DNA from: CAWCUK01 sp963798775
GTDB lineage: Bacteria; Bacteroidota; Ignavibacteria; Ignavibacteriales; Ignavibacteriaceae
Direction: 5' to 3'
DNA length: 64,000 nucleotides
Assembly: GCA_963798775.1 (NCBI GenBank)
Contig: CAWCUK010000004.1
Span: 558,001 to 622,000, forward strand
The first letter of the stretch is position 1, and every line of letters begins with the position of its first letter. The notes under the pieces were generated by a model. That model made no database searches and had not been told where the DNA came from. It was given only the letters and a program-made list of their open reading frames with translations. The translations under genes and the position numbers were made by a program. This document shows, piece after piece, positions 8,985 to 17,835 of this stretch.

Positions 8985-9437
8985 TTAACTTTTACCCCTT
9001 GATTTAAATAATTCTTGTACGACTTTATCAATTGTGGAATTTTCTAAAATTGGGTAAGTAAATTTTACTGCTTCGTTATAATCAGCTTCAATATAATCAT
9101 GGCTATATATTTCTTTATTTGCCAAATCGTAATAAACTATTTTTCTTATTCCGTATCTTGTTTTTTCAATATTTACTGAATATAAAGTCATAGAACGGTA
9201 AATATCCCCTTTTATTCCTTCAAACTGAAGCGGCGGTTTATGCATTTCTAAAATCCATATATCAAAAATATTTCCTTTTACAGTATCTAGCATTGATGAA
9301 TCAAACCAGATTTTCTCCTTTTCATTAATAGATAAAGGCTTCCACCGGTGAATTTGGTTTTGAGCGGCTGCATCCGCAAAAAATGATAAAATAAAAATCA
9401 ATAGTAAAGCAAAAGAGTATCGCATTGTTCGTCCCAT
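8985..9437 (-). CDS. Secreted protein, resembles surface-adhesin E family
   Basis: 150 residues with a clear signal peptide (MRYSFALLLIFILSFFADAAA, cleavage near AAAQN). The mature part has the W-x(n)-YYD-like pattern of short surface proteins: HRWKPLS, IWFDSS, KIVYYDLANKEIYS. This is similar to surface-adhesin E proteins, but the assignment is weak. Two start codons compete: ATG at 9437 (MGRTMRYS) and ATG at 9425; the signal peptide fits both. It is upstream of and coupled to the SET gene, an odd pairing of exported and cytoplasmic proteins. Confidence 0.6.
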   Translation of the reverse strand: MGRTMRYSFALLLIFILSFFADAAAQNQIHRWKPLSINEKEKIWFDSSMLDTVKGNIFDIWILEMHKPPLQFEGIKGDIYRSMTLYSVNIEKTRYGIRKIVYYDLANKEIYSHDYIEADYNEAVKFTYPILENSTIDKVVQELFKSRGKS

Positions 9438-9549
9438 TATTAAATTTGGAGCTGTGAAATTAAATAAAATATTTGATATTTAAAATAAAGGTATCTAATT
9501 TCAGCAACTTAATAAATGTAATAATTAAAAATTAATTGGAATCAATAAA

Positions 9550-11220
9550 TTGTCATACTTCAAATCTACTATTTTAGCTTTTATCCTTTTGCTAACGGTT
9601 ATGGCCGATGCACAGGTTACAACCTCGCAGTCAGAAATTTCTTTCCCTCAAATCTCAGTTAACAGTAAAGACAGTACAATTATCATTTTAAGGAATGAGT
9701 CCGACGCCGATGTAAATATTTTTTCTGTAATTCATTACTCTAATCAGTTTAGCGTTTCAGATACTTCGTTTGTGATTTTACCTAAAGATAGCGTTAAATT
9801 ATTTATTTATTATTCACCCGTTCAGAATGTGATTGATAAAGATATATTCCAATTTCAATTGAATGACAGTGTTTCGGCAGCGGTGATTTCGGTTTCCGGT
9901 TCCGGTAAATTAGAAAATCATTTTTACGATTCAACTTTTAATTTATACGATAAAGAACTGAAAGATGAATTATATAAGTTGATAAACAGTCATACAGCGT
10001 TAGGCTACAATCTTGCCAGAGATAAAATGTTTATGGAAATCGATAACAAAAAAGTCAACGGCCAGGGCGCTTCCCAAAACACACTTGAAGGAGTTTATAC
10101 CGGAAGAGAAGCCGTGGGTTATACCAGCCGCAGCGATGCCCAATCAAGTACATACGATTTTAATACTGAACATACCTGGCCGCAATCAAATTTTAACAGC
10201 AATGAACCGATGAAATCAGATTTGTATCATTTATATCCCACCGATTCTTACGCGAATAATAAACGCTCAAATTATCCTTTCGGAAATGTAACTACTGTTT
10301 CCTGGCAAGAGGGAGGAAGTAAATTAGGGAGCGACGGCAGTGCGACTGTATTTGAACCCAGAGACGCTCATAAAGGAAATGTAAGTCGGTCCATGTTTTA
10401 TTTTATTACCTGTTATCCTCAGAACTACGGTAATTTCTTCAGCAAAAAACAAGAAAATGTTTTTAGAGTTTGGAATGTAACTGATCCGGTTGATACTGCA
10501 GAAATGCTGAGAAATGACGCCATCGCGAGTTATCAGCATAATAGAAATCCTTTTATTGATAATCCCGGTTTTGTTAATAGAATTTATGATTTTGTTAATG
10601 GAACAAGTCATCCGGTTTATGCTAATTTACTTACTTCTCAAAACGAATTAGTTTTTGATTCTACAGCGGTAGGGGATACTTCCGCCTTATCATTTTATTT
10701 AATTAATAGCGGTGATGATCAATTAAGAATATCAAGTGTTTCCATTGATGACAGTACCTTTAAATGGGTGGAAATTCCCGGTATAATTTCAGAGAAAAAT
10801 TTTTCCAAAGTAAATCTTATTTTTATTCCCGACTCCGCTGGAGATTATAATTCTACTATAACTTTTGCCGGTAACGGCGGAACTAAAAGTATTATACTAA
10901 AGGGAATCGGGAAAAGTAAAACCACGACTGCCGTTAAAGATAATGTTCAATCCTCATTTGATTATAATTTATATCAAAATTATCCAAATCCTTTTAATCC
11001 TTCTACCACAATTTCTTATCAAATAAAAAGAGAAGGATTAGTATCAATTAAAATTTATGATGTTTTAGGAAATGAAGTAAAAACATTAGTAAACGAACAA
11101 AAAATGCCGGGAAGATATTCTGTTAATTTTGATGCCGGTTTTTTATCGTCTGGAATTTACTTTTATTCTATAAGGATAAATAATTTTATTTCAACCAAAT
11201 CAATGGTATTACTTAAATGA
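9550..11220 (+). CDS. Secreted endonuclease I family nuclease with T9SS sorting domain
   Basis: 556 residues, modular. Signal peptide residues 1-22 (ends MADAQ). An Ig-like domain of the choice-of-anchor type follows, about 25-120. The endonuclease I domain is at about 130-350 and contains the catalytic TEHTWPQSNFNS block and KSDLYHLYPTDSYANNKRSN. A second Ig-like domain (about 360-455, VGDTSALSFYLINSG) follows. The end is a type A T9SS C-terminal domain, YQNYPNPFNPSTTISY through LSSGIYFYSIRIN. The protein should be exported by Sec, passed through the type IX system and degrade extracellular DNA, giving phosphate and nucleosides. Start is TTG. The stop overlaps the next start (ATGA). Confidence 0.92.
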   Translation: MSYFKSTILAFILLLTVMADAQVTTSQSEISFPQISVNSKDSTIIILRNESDADVNIFSVIHYSNQFSVSDTSFVILPKDSVKLFIYYSPVQNVIDKDIFQFQLNDSVSAAVISVSGSGKLENHFYDSTFNLYDKELKDELYKLINSHTALGYNLARDKMFMEIDNKKVNGQGASQNTLEGVYTGREAVGYTSRSDAQSSTYDFNTEHTWPQSNFNSNEPMKSDLYHLYPTDSYANNKRSNYPFGNVTTVSWQEGGSKLGSDGSATVFEPRDAHKGNVSRSMFYFITCYPQNYGNFFSKKQENVFRVWNVTDPVDTAEMLRNDAIASYQHNRNPFIDNPGFVNRIYDFVNGTSHPVYANLLTSQNELVFDSTAVGDTSALSFYLINSGDDQLRISSVSIDDSTFKWVEIPGIISEKNFSKVNLIFIPDSAGDYNSTITFAGNGGTKSIILKGIGKSKTTTAVKDNVQSSFDYNLYQNYPNPFNPSTTISYQIKREGLVSIKIYDVLGNEVKTLVNEQKMPGRYSVNFDAGFLSSGIYFYSIRINNFISTKSMVLLK

Positions 11221-12101
11221 AAAAAATCATCCTATTGATCATCTTTTTTATGGGAAATTTAATAATGGCTCAAAACGCACATCAATTGTTGCTGCAAAAA
11301 ATACAAACCGAATTTGATTCGACTAAAGGAGATTTTGCGTTAGCGTTTATATCTTTAAGCGAAAATGATTCGCTTTTTATAAATGAAAAAGAAAATTTTC
11401 ACGCCGCCAGTACAATGAAAACTCCGGTTATGATTGAAGTGTTTAAGCAAGCAGCCGAAGGGAAATTTCATTTAGACGATTCTATTATTGTTAAAAATGA
11501 ATTTAAAAGTATTGTTGATGGTTCTCATTATTCGATGGATATTGCCGATGACGGCGGAGAACAGCTTTATGAGTTTATTGGTAAGAAAAGAACAATTCGT
11601 CAATTAGTCTATTCTATGATTACCGTAAGCAGTAACCTTGCGACTAACATTCTTATCGATTTGGTCGGAGCAAAAAATGTAATGGCAACAATGAAAAAAA
11701 TTGGCGCTAATGATATTCAAGTTTTACGCGGAGTTGAGGATATAAAAGCTTTTGATAAAGGATTAAACAATACCACTACAGCTTATGATTTAATGTTAAT
11801 CTTCAAAAAAATTGCCGAAGGAAAAATTGTTTCCCAAAAAGCCTGCGGTGAAATGGTTGATATTTTACTCGACCAAAAATTTAATCAGAAAATACCCGCG
11901 CTGCTTCCCCCGGAAGTTAAAGTTGCGCATAAAACCGGTTCTATTACGGGCGTAGATCATGATTCGGGAATAGTTTATCTGCCGAATGGACAAAAATATA
12001 TTTTAGTAATTCTGGCTAAAAATCTGGAAGATCAATCTAGAGGAGTGGAAACAGAAGCTAAAATTTCAAAAATAATATATGATTATGTAATGAAAAAATA
12101 A
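11217..12101 (+). CDS. Class A beta-lactamase-like serine hydrolase, secreted
   Basis: 294 residues with signal peptide (ends MAQN). Active-site elements of the penicillin-binding/beta-lactamase fold are visible: STMK (Ser65, Lys68), SSN (138-140) and KTG (239-241). In true class A enzymes the omega loop is ExxLN with the deacylating glutamate. Here the matching place reads DKGLN (180-184), so the glutamate is replaced by aspartate. That makes a peptidase, carboxypeptidase or esterase role more likely than antibiotic resistance. It overlaps the endonuclease gene by four bases, so the two are co-translated. Confidence 0.82.
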   Translation: MKKIILLIIFFMGNLIMAQNAHQLLLQKIQTEFDSTKGDFALAFISLSENDSLFINEKENFHAASTMKTPVMIEVFKQAAEGKFHLDDSIIVKNEFKSIVDGSHYSMDIADDGGEQLYEFIGKKRTIRQLVYSMITVSSNLATNILIDLVGAKNVMATMKKIGANDIQVLRGVEDIKAFDKGLNNTTTAYDLMLIFKKIAEGKIVSQKACGEMVDILLDQKFNQKIPALLPPEVKVAHKTGSITGVDHDSGIVYLPNGQKYILVILAKNLEDQSRGVETEAKISKIIYDYVMKK

Positions 12102-12127
12102 TAATTGTTAAATATTTTATCTAAAAG

Positions 12128-12153
12128 AAGCTTCCGCACCGGAAGCTTTTTTT
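12128..12153 (+). terminator. Rho-independent terminator
   Basis: AAGCTTCCG (12128-12136) pairs perfectly with CGGAAGCTT (12140-12148) around a CAC loop, followed by a T7 run. It closes the endonuclease-hydrolase operon. Confidence 0.9.
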
Positions 12154-12215
12154 GTTTTACGTCTCTTTAAATAATTCCGGCATTTATTACTTTTCAAAAT
12201 AATAAATTCGGGAGA

Positions 12216-13160
12216 ATGATGAATTTAAATTATAAATCAATATGGAAATTTATTAGCGATGTATTTGATAAATGGATGGATGATAAAGCCCCGAAACTTG
12301 GCGCTGCGGTTGCTTTCTATACAATTTTTTCCTTAGCTCCTTTATTGCTCATCTCAATTTCATTAAGCGGAATTATTTTTGGTGAAGATGCCGCTCGGGG
12401 AAAAATTGTAGAAGAAGTTCAAGGATTGATTGGCAGAAATGGCGCGGAAATAATCCAAACTGCGATTAAAGGCGCAAGTGATATGGAATCCGGGATAATA
12501 GCCGCGATAATAAGTTTAATTACACTTTTTATCGGCGCAACAGCCGTATTTGTAGAACTGCAGGATTCATTAAATATGGTTTGGAATATTAAACCGAAAC
12601 CGGGCAGAGGAATAATTAAAGGTTTAATACGAGATCGCTTAATATCTTTTTCAATGGTCGTCGGAATTGGATTTTTATTATTGGTTTCACTAATTATTAG
12701 CGCCGCTTTATCGGCACTTACCGATTATATGAGCGAACATATTTTTGCCATTCCCGCCTCAATTTTGCAATTGGCGAATATTATCGTTTCTCTTTTCATT
12801 TTTTTTCTGGTATTTTCAATGATTTTTAAAGTTTTGCCCGATGTTGAAATTCACTGGTCTGATGTATGGATGGGAGCACTTGTTACTGCCGTTTTATTCG
12901 AACTCGGAAAATATTTAATTGGGTTATACCTTGGGAATAGCTCTTACAGCTCCACATACGGCGCCGCCGGATCTTTGGTAATTTTACTTTTATGGGTTTA
13001 TTATTCGGCTCAAATTGTATTCCTGGGGGCGGAATTTACGCAGGTTTATTCGAATAAATTCGGCTCCGGTATTTTACCCAGCAAACATTTTGAAAAAGAT
13101 GAAGAAGAATGTGAGGATGAAGAAAATGATGCGTCTGTGCAGAAGAAAAAGAATAGATAA
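12216..13160 (+). CDS. YihY/BrkB family inner-membrane protein
   Basis: 314 residues with about six hydrophobic segments. The family signature APKLGAAVAFYTIFSLAPLLLI opens the protein, and YGAAGSLVILLLWVYYSAQIVFLGAEFTQVY closes the membrane part. The C-terminus is a short charged cytoplasmic tail with many E and D. The family was once called ribonuclease BN by mistake, and its role remains unclear (a transport or envelope function is suspected). Two adjacent ATGs (12216, 12219) follow GGGAGA. Single-gene unit with a weak terminator at 13221. Confidence 0.88.
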   Translation: MMNLNYKSIWKFISDVFDKWMDDKAPKLGAAVAFYTIFSLAPLLLISISLSGIIFGEDAARGKIVEEVQGLIGRNGAEIIQTAIKGASDMESGIIAAIISLITLFIGATAVFVELQDSLNMVWNIKPKPGRGIIKGLIRDRLISFSMVVGIGFLLLVSLIISAALSALTDYMSEHIFAIPASILQLANIIVSLFIFFLVFSMIFKVLPDVEIHWSDVWMGALVTAVLFELGKYLIGLYLGNSSYSSTYGAAGSLVILLLWVYYSAQIVFLGAEFTQVYSNKFGSGILPSKHFEKDEEECEDEENDASVQKKKNR

Positions 13161-13505
13161 ATGATTGTAGCAACAGTCACAAATAGTAATAATAATCTTT
13201 ATATTTTTGCCGAAAATAAGAGTTGTTTTAAATATTAAAATCAACTTTTCAATGAGGGCAGATCTTTGAAAAGAATGATTTCCAGGTGAATAAAATTTTT
13301 GCATTTCGACAGAAAATTTTCCTGTGCTAAATCGCTTTCTAAATAAGCGAAAGTATTCTGCCTAAATTATTTTCAATTAAATAATGATCAATAAAAATTA
13401 TATAATAGTTATGTATTCTCTATTCGCATTTTAAATGCGGGAAATTAAATTATTGTACTTATTATATGTATAAAAGTGAAAATAATAAATTTGAAAAGAC
13501 AATAA
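13161..13505. other. Intergenic region with hairpins and a repeated element
   Basis: 345 bases without a convincing gene. It holds a terminator for the BrkB gene (13221-13249), the short element at 13311-13330 that recurs upstream of the gene at 22255 (see findings), and a six-pair hairpin TCGCTT/AAGCGA at 13332-13350. The rest is very AT-rich and probably contains the promoter of the kinase operon. Confidence 0.5.
13221..13249 (+). terminator. Probable terminator after the BrkB gene
   Basis: AGTTGTTTTAA (13221-13231) pairs with TTAAAATCAACT (13235-13246) with one bulge, then TTTT. Stem is AT-rich, so strength is doubtful. Confidence 0.5.
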
Positions 13506-15716
13506 ATGAAAAAAAATATTGAAGAAACATTAAAAGTTGATCATGCTGAATTAGAAAAAAGAGTTGAAGAAAGAACGATGGAATTGGAAGATTCAAACAT
13601 GAAATTAAGATCAGAAATTGAAGAAAGAAAAATAGCGGAAGATGCGCTTAAAAAGGCACATAAATACACAATTGATATTTTGGAAAGAATAGACGAAGGA
13701 TTTATCTCGATAAATAAAGATTGGAAAATAAATTATATAAATTCTGAAGCCGCGAAAACTAGCGGTAAATCTGCCGCGGAATTAATAGACAAAAATGTTT
13801 GGGACGAATGGCCGGAGTCGAAAAATAGTATTATCGAAGAAAATTATAAAAAAGCTTTTGAAGAACAAAAAACCATACATTTTCAATATTACACAAAAGA
13901 ATCTGATAAATGGCTGGAATTAAATGTTTATCCCTCAGAAGACGGAATAAATGTTTTCTTTAATGATATTTCCGGAGCCAAAAAACATCAGCAGGAATTG
14001 GAAAAATTATATATAGAAACTAAGCAGAATGCCGCCGAACTGAATGCTGTTTTCGAAAGTATTCCCGATGCCATTTATATTGGAGATGAAACCGGAATTA
14101 AAAGAGCAAATAAACCCGCGTTAGATATGTTGGGGTTTAACAGTTTAAAAGAACTTAATGAAAGAATAACCGAACTTTCAAAAAAAATAAATACACGATT
14201 TGTAGATACTAAAGAAAAAATTCCTCCCGAAGAAGAAGGATTCGCGCTAGGCTTGAAAGGGAAAAAATGTACAAGAGAAGTATTGGTAAAAGATGTACAA
14301 ACAAATGAGGATAAAATATTAAGAAGCGCGGCGGCGCCAATAAAAATGGGAAATAAAATAATTGGTGCTGTTGCGATAAATAGCGATATAACAGAGAGCA
14401 AAAAATTAGAAGAAGAACGGAATCGGCTTTTTAATCTGGAAAAGAAAGCACGCTTGGAAGCAGAACAGTCTAAAATCCGTTTAAGTTATCTTGATAACGC
14501 AAGTATAGTTTTAAGCTCTTCTTTAGATTACAGTCTTACCTTAAATAATTTAGCCGCTTTATTAACTCCGGTTATGGCCGATTGGTGCGCGATAGATATT
14601 CTGGAAAACGGCGAAATTAAAAATGTGGCGGTTTCTCATGTTGATAAAAATAAAATACAATGGGCAAAAGAGCTTTCTAAAAAATTTCCGCCCGATCCTA
14701 ATTCTACTACCGGTGTTTATAATGTAATTAGAACCGGAAAATCTGAATTTTATTCAAAAATACCTGAAGAAGTTTTATATAAATCCGCTAAAAATGAAGA
14801 ACATAAAAAAGTCATTCAAGAATTAGGTTTCAAATCCGCTATGGTAGTTCCTTTAAAAGTTCATGAAAACGTTTTAGGTGCCATAACTTTCGTAACTTCG
14901 GAATCAGAAAGATATTATACTGAAATTGATCTTACTTTTGCCGAGACTTTGGCAAATCGTGCCGCCGTCGCGATAGAAAATTCACTTAATTATTCCGAAA
15001 CAAAAAAATTAAATGAAAAACTGGAAGAGCGGGTGCTTGAAAGAACCGAGGAACTGGAATCGTTTTCTTATTCGGTTTCTCACGATTTAAGGGCGCCGCT
15101 AAGGGCAATAGACGGTTTTTCCAGATTAGTATTAGAAACGCATTCTAACCAGCTTGATGATGACGGCAAAAGGTATTTGAGCTTAGTTAGAAAAAATACT
15201 CAGCAGATGGGAAAATTAATCGATGATCTTTTAGCCTTTTCAAGAATCGGGAGACAGCAAATAAATAAAATTCTCATAAACATGAATAATTTAATAGATG
15301 AAGTAATTTCGGAAGTACTTAATAGTATACCTGAAAAAAGAGATATAAATTTTCATATTGATTCACTACCTAAAATAAAGGGTGATCAGGCTCTAATTAA
15401 ACAAGTTTGGTTTAACCTAATTTCTAATGCTGTTAAATTTACGGGAAAGAATAAAGTTGCGGAAATTGAAATAGGTTCTTTTAAACAAAAAAAATCCGTT
15501 GAATATTTTGTTAAAGATAACGGGGAAGGTTTTGATATGAAATACGCGGATAAGTTATTCGGTGTTTTTCAACGTTTACACGCGGCGGAACAGTTTGAAG
15601 GGACAGGGGTGGGGTTAGCAATAGTTGCTAGAATTATTAAAAAACACGGCGGCTATATTAAAGGGGAAGGAGAAGCAGGTAAAGGTGCGGCATTTTATTT
15701 TACATTACCTAAATAG
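13506..15716 (+). CDS. PAS-PAS-GAF sensor histidine kinase
   Basis: 736 residues, no membrane segment, so a cytoplasmic sensor. Order: charged coiled coil 1-45, PAS about 50-155, PAS about 170-295, GAF about 320-495 (MADWCAIDI, AETLANRAAVAIEN), second coiled coil, HisKA with phosphoacceptor His526 in SVSHDLRAPLRAIDGF, and HATPase with NLISNAVKFTG, DNGEGFD and GTGVGLAIVARI. This H-box belongs to the phytochrome-like kinases that usually work with small receiver-only partners. Such a receiver gene follows 11 bases downstream, and another kinase with its own receiver follows that. Confidence 0.92.
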   Translation: MKKNIEETLKVDHAELEKRVEERTMELEDSNMKLRSEIEERKIAEDALKKAHKYTIDILERIDEGFISINKDWKINYINSEAAKTSGKSAAELIDKNVWDEWPESKNSIIEENYKKAFEEQKTIHFQYYTKESDKWLELNVYPSEDGINVFFNDISGAKKHQQELEKLYIETKQNAAELNAVFESIPDAIYIGDETGIKRANKPALDMLGFNSLKELNERITELSKKINTRFVDTKEKIPPEEEGFALGLKGKKCTREVLVKDVQTNEDKILRSAAAPIKMGNKIIGAVAINSDITESKKLEEERNRLFNLEKKARLEAEQSKIRLSYLDNASIVLSSSLDYSLTLNNLAALLTPVMADWCAIDILENGEIKNVAVSHVDKNKIQWAKELSKKFPPDPNSTTGVYNVIRTGKSEFYSKIPEEVLYKSAKNEEHKKVIQELGFKSAMVVPLKVHENVLGAITFVTSESERYYTEIDLTFAETLANRAAVAIENSLNYSETKKLNEKLEERVLERTEELESFSYSVSHDLRAPLRAIDGFSRLVLETHSNQLDDDGKRYLSLVRKNTQQMGKLIDDLLAFSRIGRQQINKILINMNNLIDEVISEVLNSIPEKRDINFHIDSLPKIKGDQALIKQVWFNLISNAVKFTGKNKVAEIEIGSFKQKKSVEYFVKDNGEGFDMKYADKLFGVFQRLHAAEQFEGTGVGLAIVARIIKKHGGYIKGEGEAGKGAAFYFTLPK

Positions 15717-15727
15717 GAGATTTATAA

Positions 15728-16177
15728 ATGACAGATTTATCTCAAGTTGAAATTCTGTTGGTTGAAGATAATCCAAATGATTTGGAGCTGACATTAATCG
15801 CGTTAAAAAAACATAATTTCGCAAATAATTTGCATGTAGTCAGGGATGGAGAAGAAGCCTTAAATTATATTAATAAATTAGTTGAAGAAAATAAAATGGA
15901 TATTAAGAAATATCCTCGATTAATTTTACTTGATCTCAAACTGCCAAAAATCGACGGACTGGAAGTCTTAAAACAATTAAAATCGGGAGAAAAGACTAAA
16001 TTTATTCCTATTGTGGTTCTTACTTCATCTAATGAAGAAAGTGATGTTGTTAGAAGTTATAATTATGGCGTTAACAGCTATCTTGTTAAACCTGTTGATT
16101 TTGATAAATTTGTTAAAGCTGTTTCCGAAATAGGATTATACTGGCTTCTTTTAAATAGACCTGTGATGATTCAATAG
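15728..16177 (+). CDS. Receiver-only response regulator (Rcp1-like)
   Basis: 149 residues comprising one REC domain of the long Rcp1 type found next to phytochrome-like kinases. Acidic pocket LLVEDNPNDLE, phosphoacceptor Asp69 in LILLDLKLPKIDG, conserved Thr/Ser in VLTSSNEE and Lys in YLVKPVDF. No output domain. It most likely shuttles phosphate from the kinase encoded just upstream, possibly to other proteins of the cluster. Confidence 0.92.
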   Translation: MTDLSQVEILLVEDNPNDLELTLIALKKHNFANNLHVVRDGEEALNYINKLVEENKMDIKKYPRLILLDLKLPKIDGLEVLKQLKSGEKTKFIPIVVLTSSNEESDVVRSYNYGVNSYLVKPVDFDKFVKAVSEIGLYWLLLNRPVMIQ

Positions 16178-16221
16178 AGCGTATTTTATTTTTCTTATCT
16201 TAAATTTAAAGCAACTTTATA

Positions 16222-17649
16222 ATGATAAAAATTTTAATGTTAGAAGATTTGGCCTCCGACGCCGAATTAATAAAGATAGAATTAAAAAATGCAGAGCTTG
16301 ATTTTATCGCGGAACGCGTGGATAATAAATATGATTTTGCGGCTAAGCTTAATGATTTTGAGCCTGATATTATTCTCGCGGATTATAATCTTCCGCAATG
16401 GACAGCGATAGACGCTTTAAAATATTTAAATCAGAATAATATTTTAATTCCCTTAATTCTGGTTACCGGAACCCAAACAGAGGAAGTAGCTGTTGAATGT
16501 ATGAAACTTGGAGCCGAAGATTATTTGTTAAAGACAAGTTTGGTAAGACTTTCAAACGCTATTACAAACGCGGTTTCAAAAAAAGATATTGAAAAGGAAA
16601 AACAAAAAGCCGAAGAATCATTCTTGAAAGAATTTTATTTTAGAAAAGTTATCGAAGAATCAATACCCGCCGGAGTAGCTACCATAGATTTAAATATGGA
16701 TCAGAATTATGTTAATAACGCTTTCTGTGAAATGGTTGGTTATTCCAAAGAAGAATTACTATTTAAAAAGCCTCCTTTTATTTATTGGCCGGAAGATCAA
16801 ACCAAATTTTTTATGAACGAACTAAATTCATTAAAAAATGATGAAATCCATTCTTATGAATCCGAAGGCAAATTTCTTACCAAAGAAGGAAATATTATTG
16901 ATGTATCAATCACCATCTCTCCATTAAAAGCCTCAGATAAAAAATTAATAGGCTGGGTTGGGGTTGTTTATGATATTTCGGATCGTAAAAGGGCAGAAAA
17001 AGAAAGGGAAGAATCTTTAAAGGAAAAACAAGTTTTATTAAAAGAAGTACATCATAGAGTTAAAAATAATCTGCAGATTATTTCAAGCCTTTTTAATCTT
17101 CAATCCGATTACATAAAGGATAAGGAAGATTTGGAAATTTTCTTCAAAAGCCAAAAACGAATAAAATCCATGGCTTTAGTGCATGAAAAGCTTTATCAGT
17201 CAAAATATGTAAGCCAAATAGATTTTTCTTCTTATCTAAAAGACTTAGCAAAAAATATGTTCAGCTTAAATGGTATTTCTTTAACTTATAATATTGTTGA
17301 CGTTTATTTAAGCATAGATAACGCTGTACCGCTTGGTTTAATTCTAGTTGAATTAATTTCAAATTCAATTCGTCATGCGTTTGTTCCTGCAGAAGCAGGA
17401 ATGTATTTCGGAAATAAGAAAATTGATATTTCACTTTTAAAAGTAAGTGATATTGATTTTGTCTTAGCCATAAAAGATAACGGCAGAGGAATACCCGAGA
17501 ATGTAGATTTTCAAAATACCGATACACTGGGTTTCCAATTGGTTACCACTCTGGTTGAACAAATTAATGGCAAAATAAAATTAAATAAAAAAGAGGGGAC
17601 TGAAATTTTAATTACTTTTCAAGAAAGCGGAAAATTAATTAAAAAATAG
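16222..17649 (+). CDS. REC-PAS-HisKA_2 hybrid histidine kinase
   Basis: 475 residues. An N-terminal receiver with LEDLASDAEL and phosphoacceptor Asp54 (ILADYNLPQW) is followed by PAS at about 140-255, then HisKA_2 with EVHHRVKNNLQIISSL (His277/278) and a HATPase with NSIRHAFVP and DNGRGIPENVDF. HisKA_2 kinases dimerise and phosphorylate differently from HisKA kinases. The N-terminal receiver suggests it takes signal or phosphate from upstream kinases of the same locus. It is 44 bases after the receiver gene and probably in the same operon. A close relative of the kinase half is encoded at 58679. Confidence 0.9.
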   Translation: MIKILMLEDLASDAELIKIELKNAELDFIAERVDNKYDFAAKLNDFEPDIILADYNLPQWTAIDALKYLNQNNILIPLILVTGTQTEEVAVECMKLGAEDYLLKTSLVRLSNAITNAVSKKDIEKEKQKAEESFLKEFYFRKVIEESIPAGVATIDLNMDQNYVNNAFCEMVGYSKEELLFKKPPFIYWPEDQTKFFMNELNSLKNDEIHSYESEGKFLTKEGNIIDVSITISPLKASDKKLIGWVGVVYDISDRKRAEKEREESLKEKQVLLKEVHHRVKNNLQIISSLFNLQSDYIKDKEDLEIFFKSQKRIKSMALVHEKLYQSKYVSQIDFSSYLKDLAKNMFSLNGISLTYNIVDVYLSIDNAVPLGLILVELISNSIRHAFVPAEAGMYFGNKKIDISLLKVSDIDFVLAIKDNGRGIPENVDFQNTDTLGFQLVTTLVEQINGKIKLNKKEGTEILITFQESGKLIKK

Positions 17650-17835
17650 TAGTAATTTCCATCAGCCTTTTTTATTTTTTACCTTTCAAACTTATATTCC
17701 AAAAGTTATTTTCAATCCTTCAATTATAAAATTATTTTTCGATAATAAATATTGTAGTAAAATAATTTATGCATATTTAACTTTATGGTTTTAAGTTATC
17801 TTTTTGAACCGTTATTGTATTGAGAACAAATTTTC

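Noticed and set aside
11217..12101. Antibiotic-resistance beta-lactamase
   Set aside because: The catalytic omega-loop glutamate is not present, so the sequence does not support this activity.
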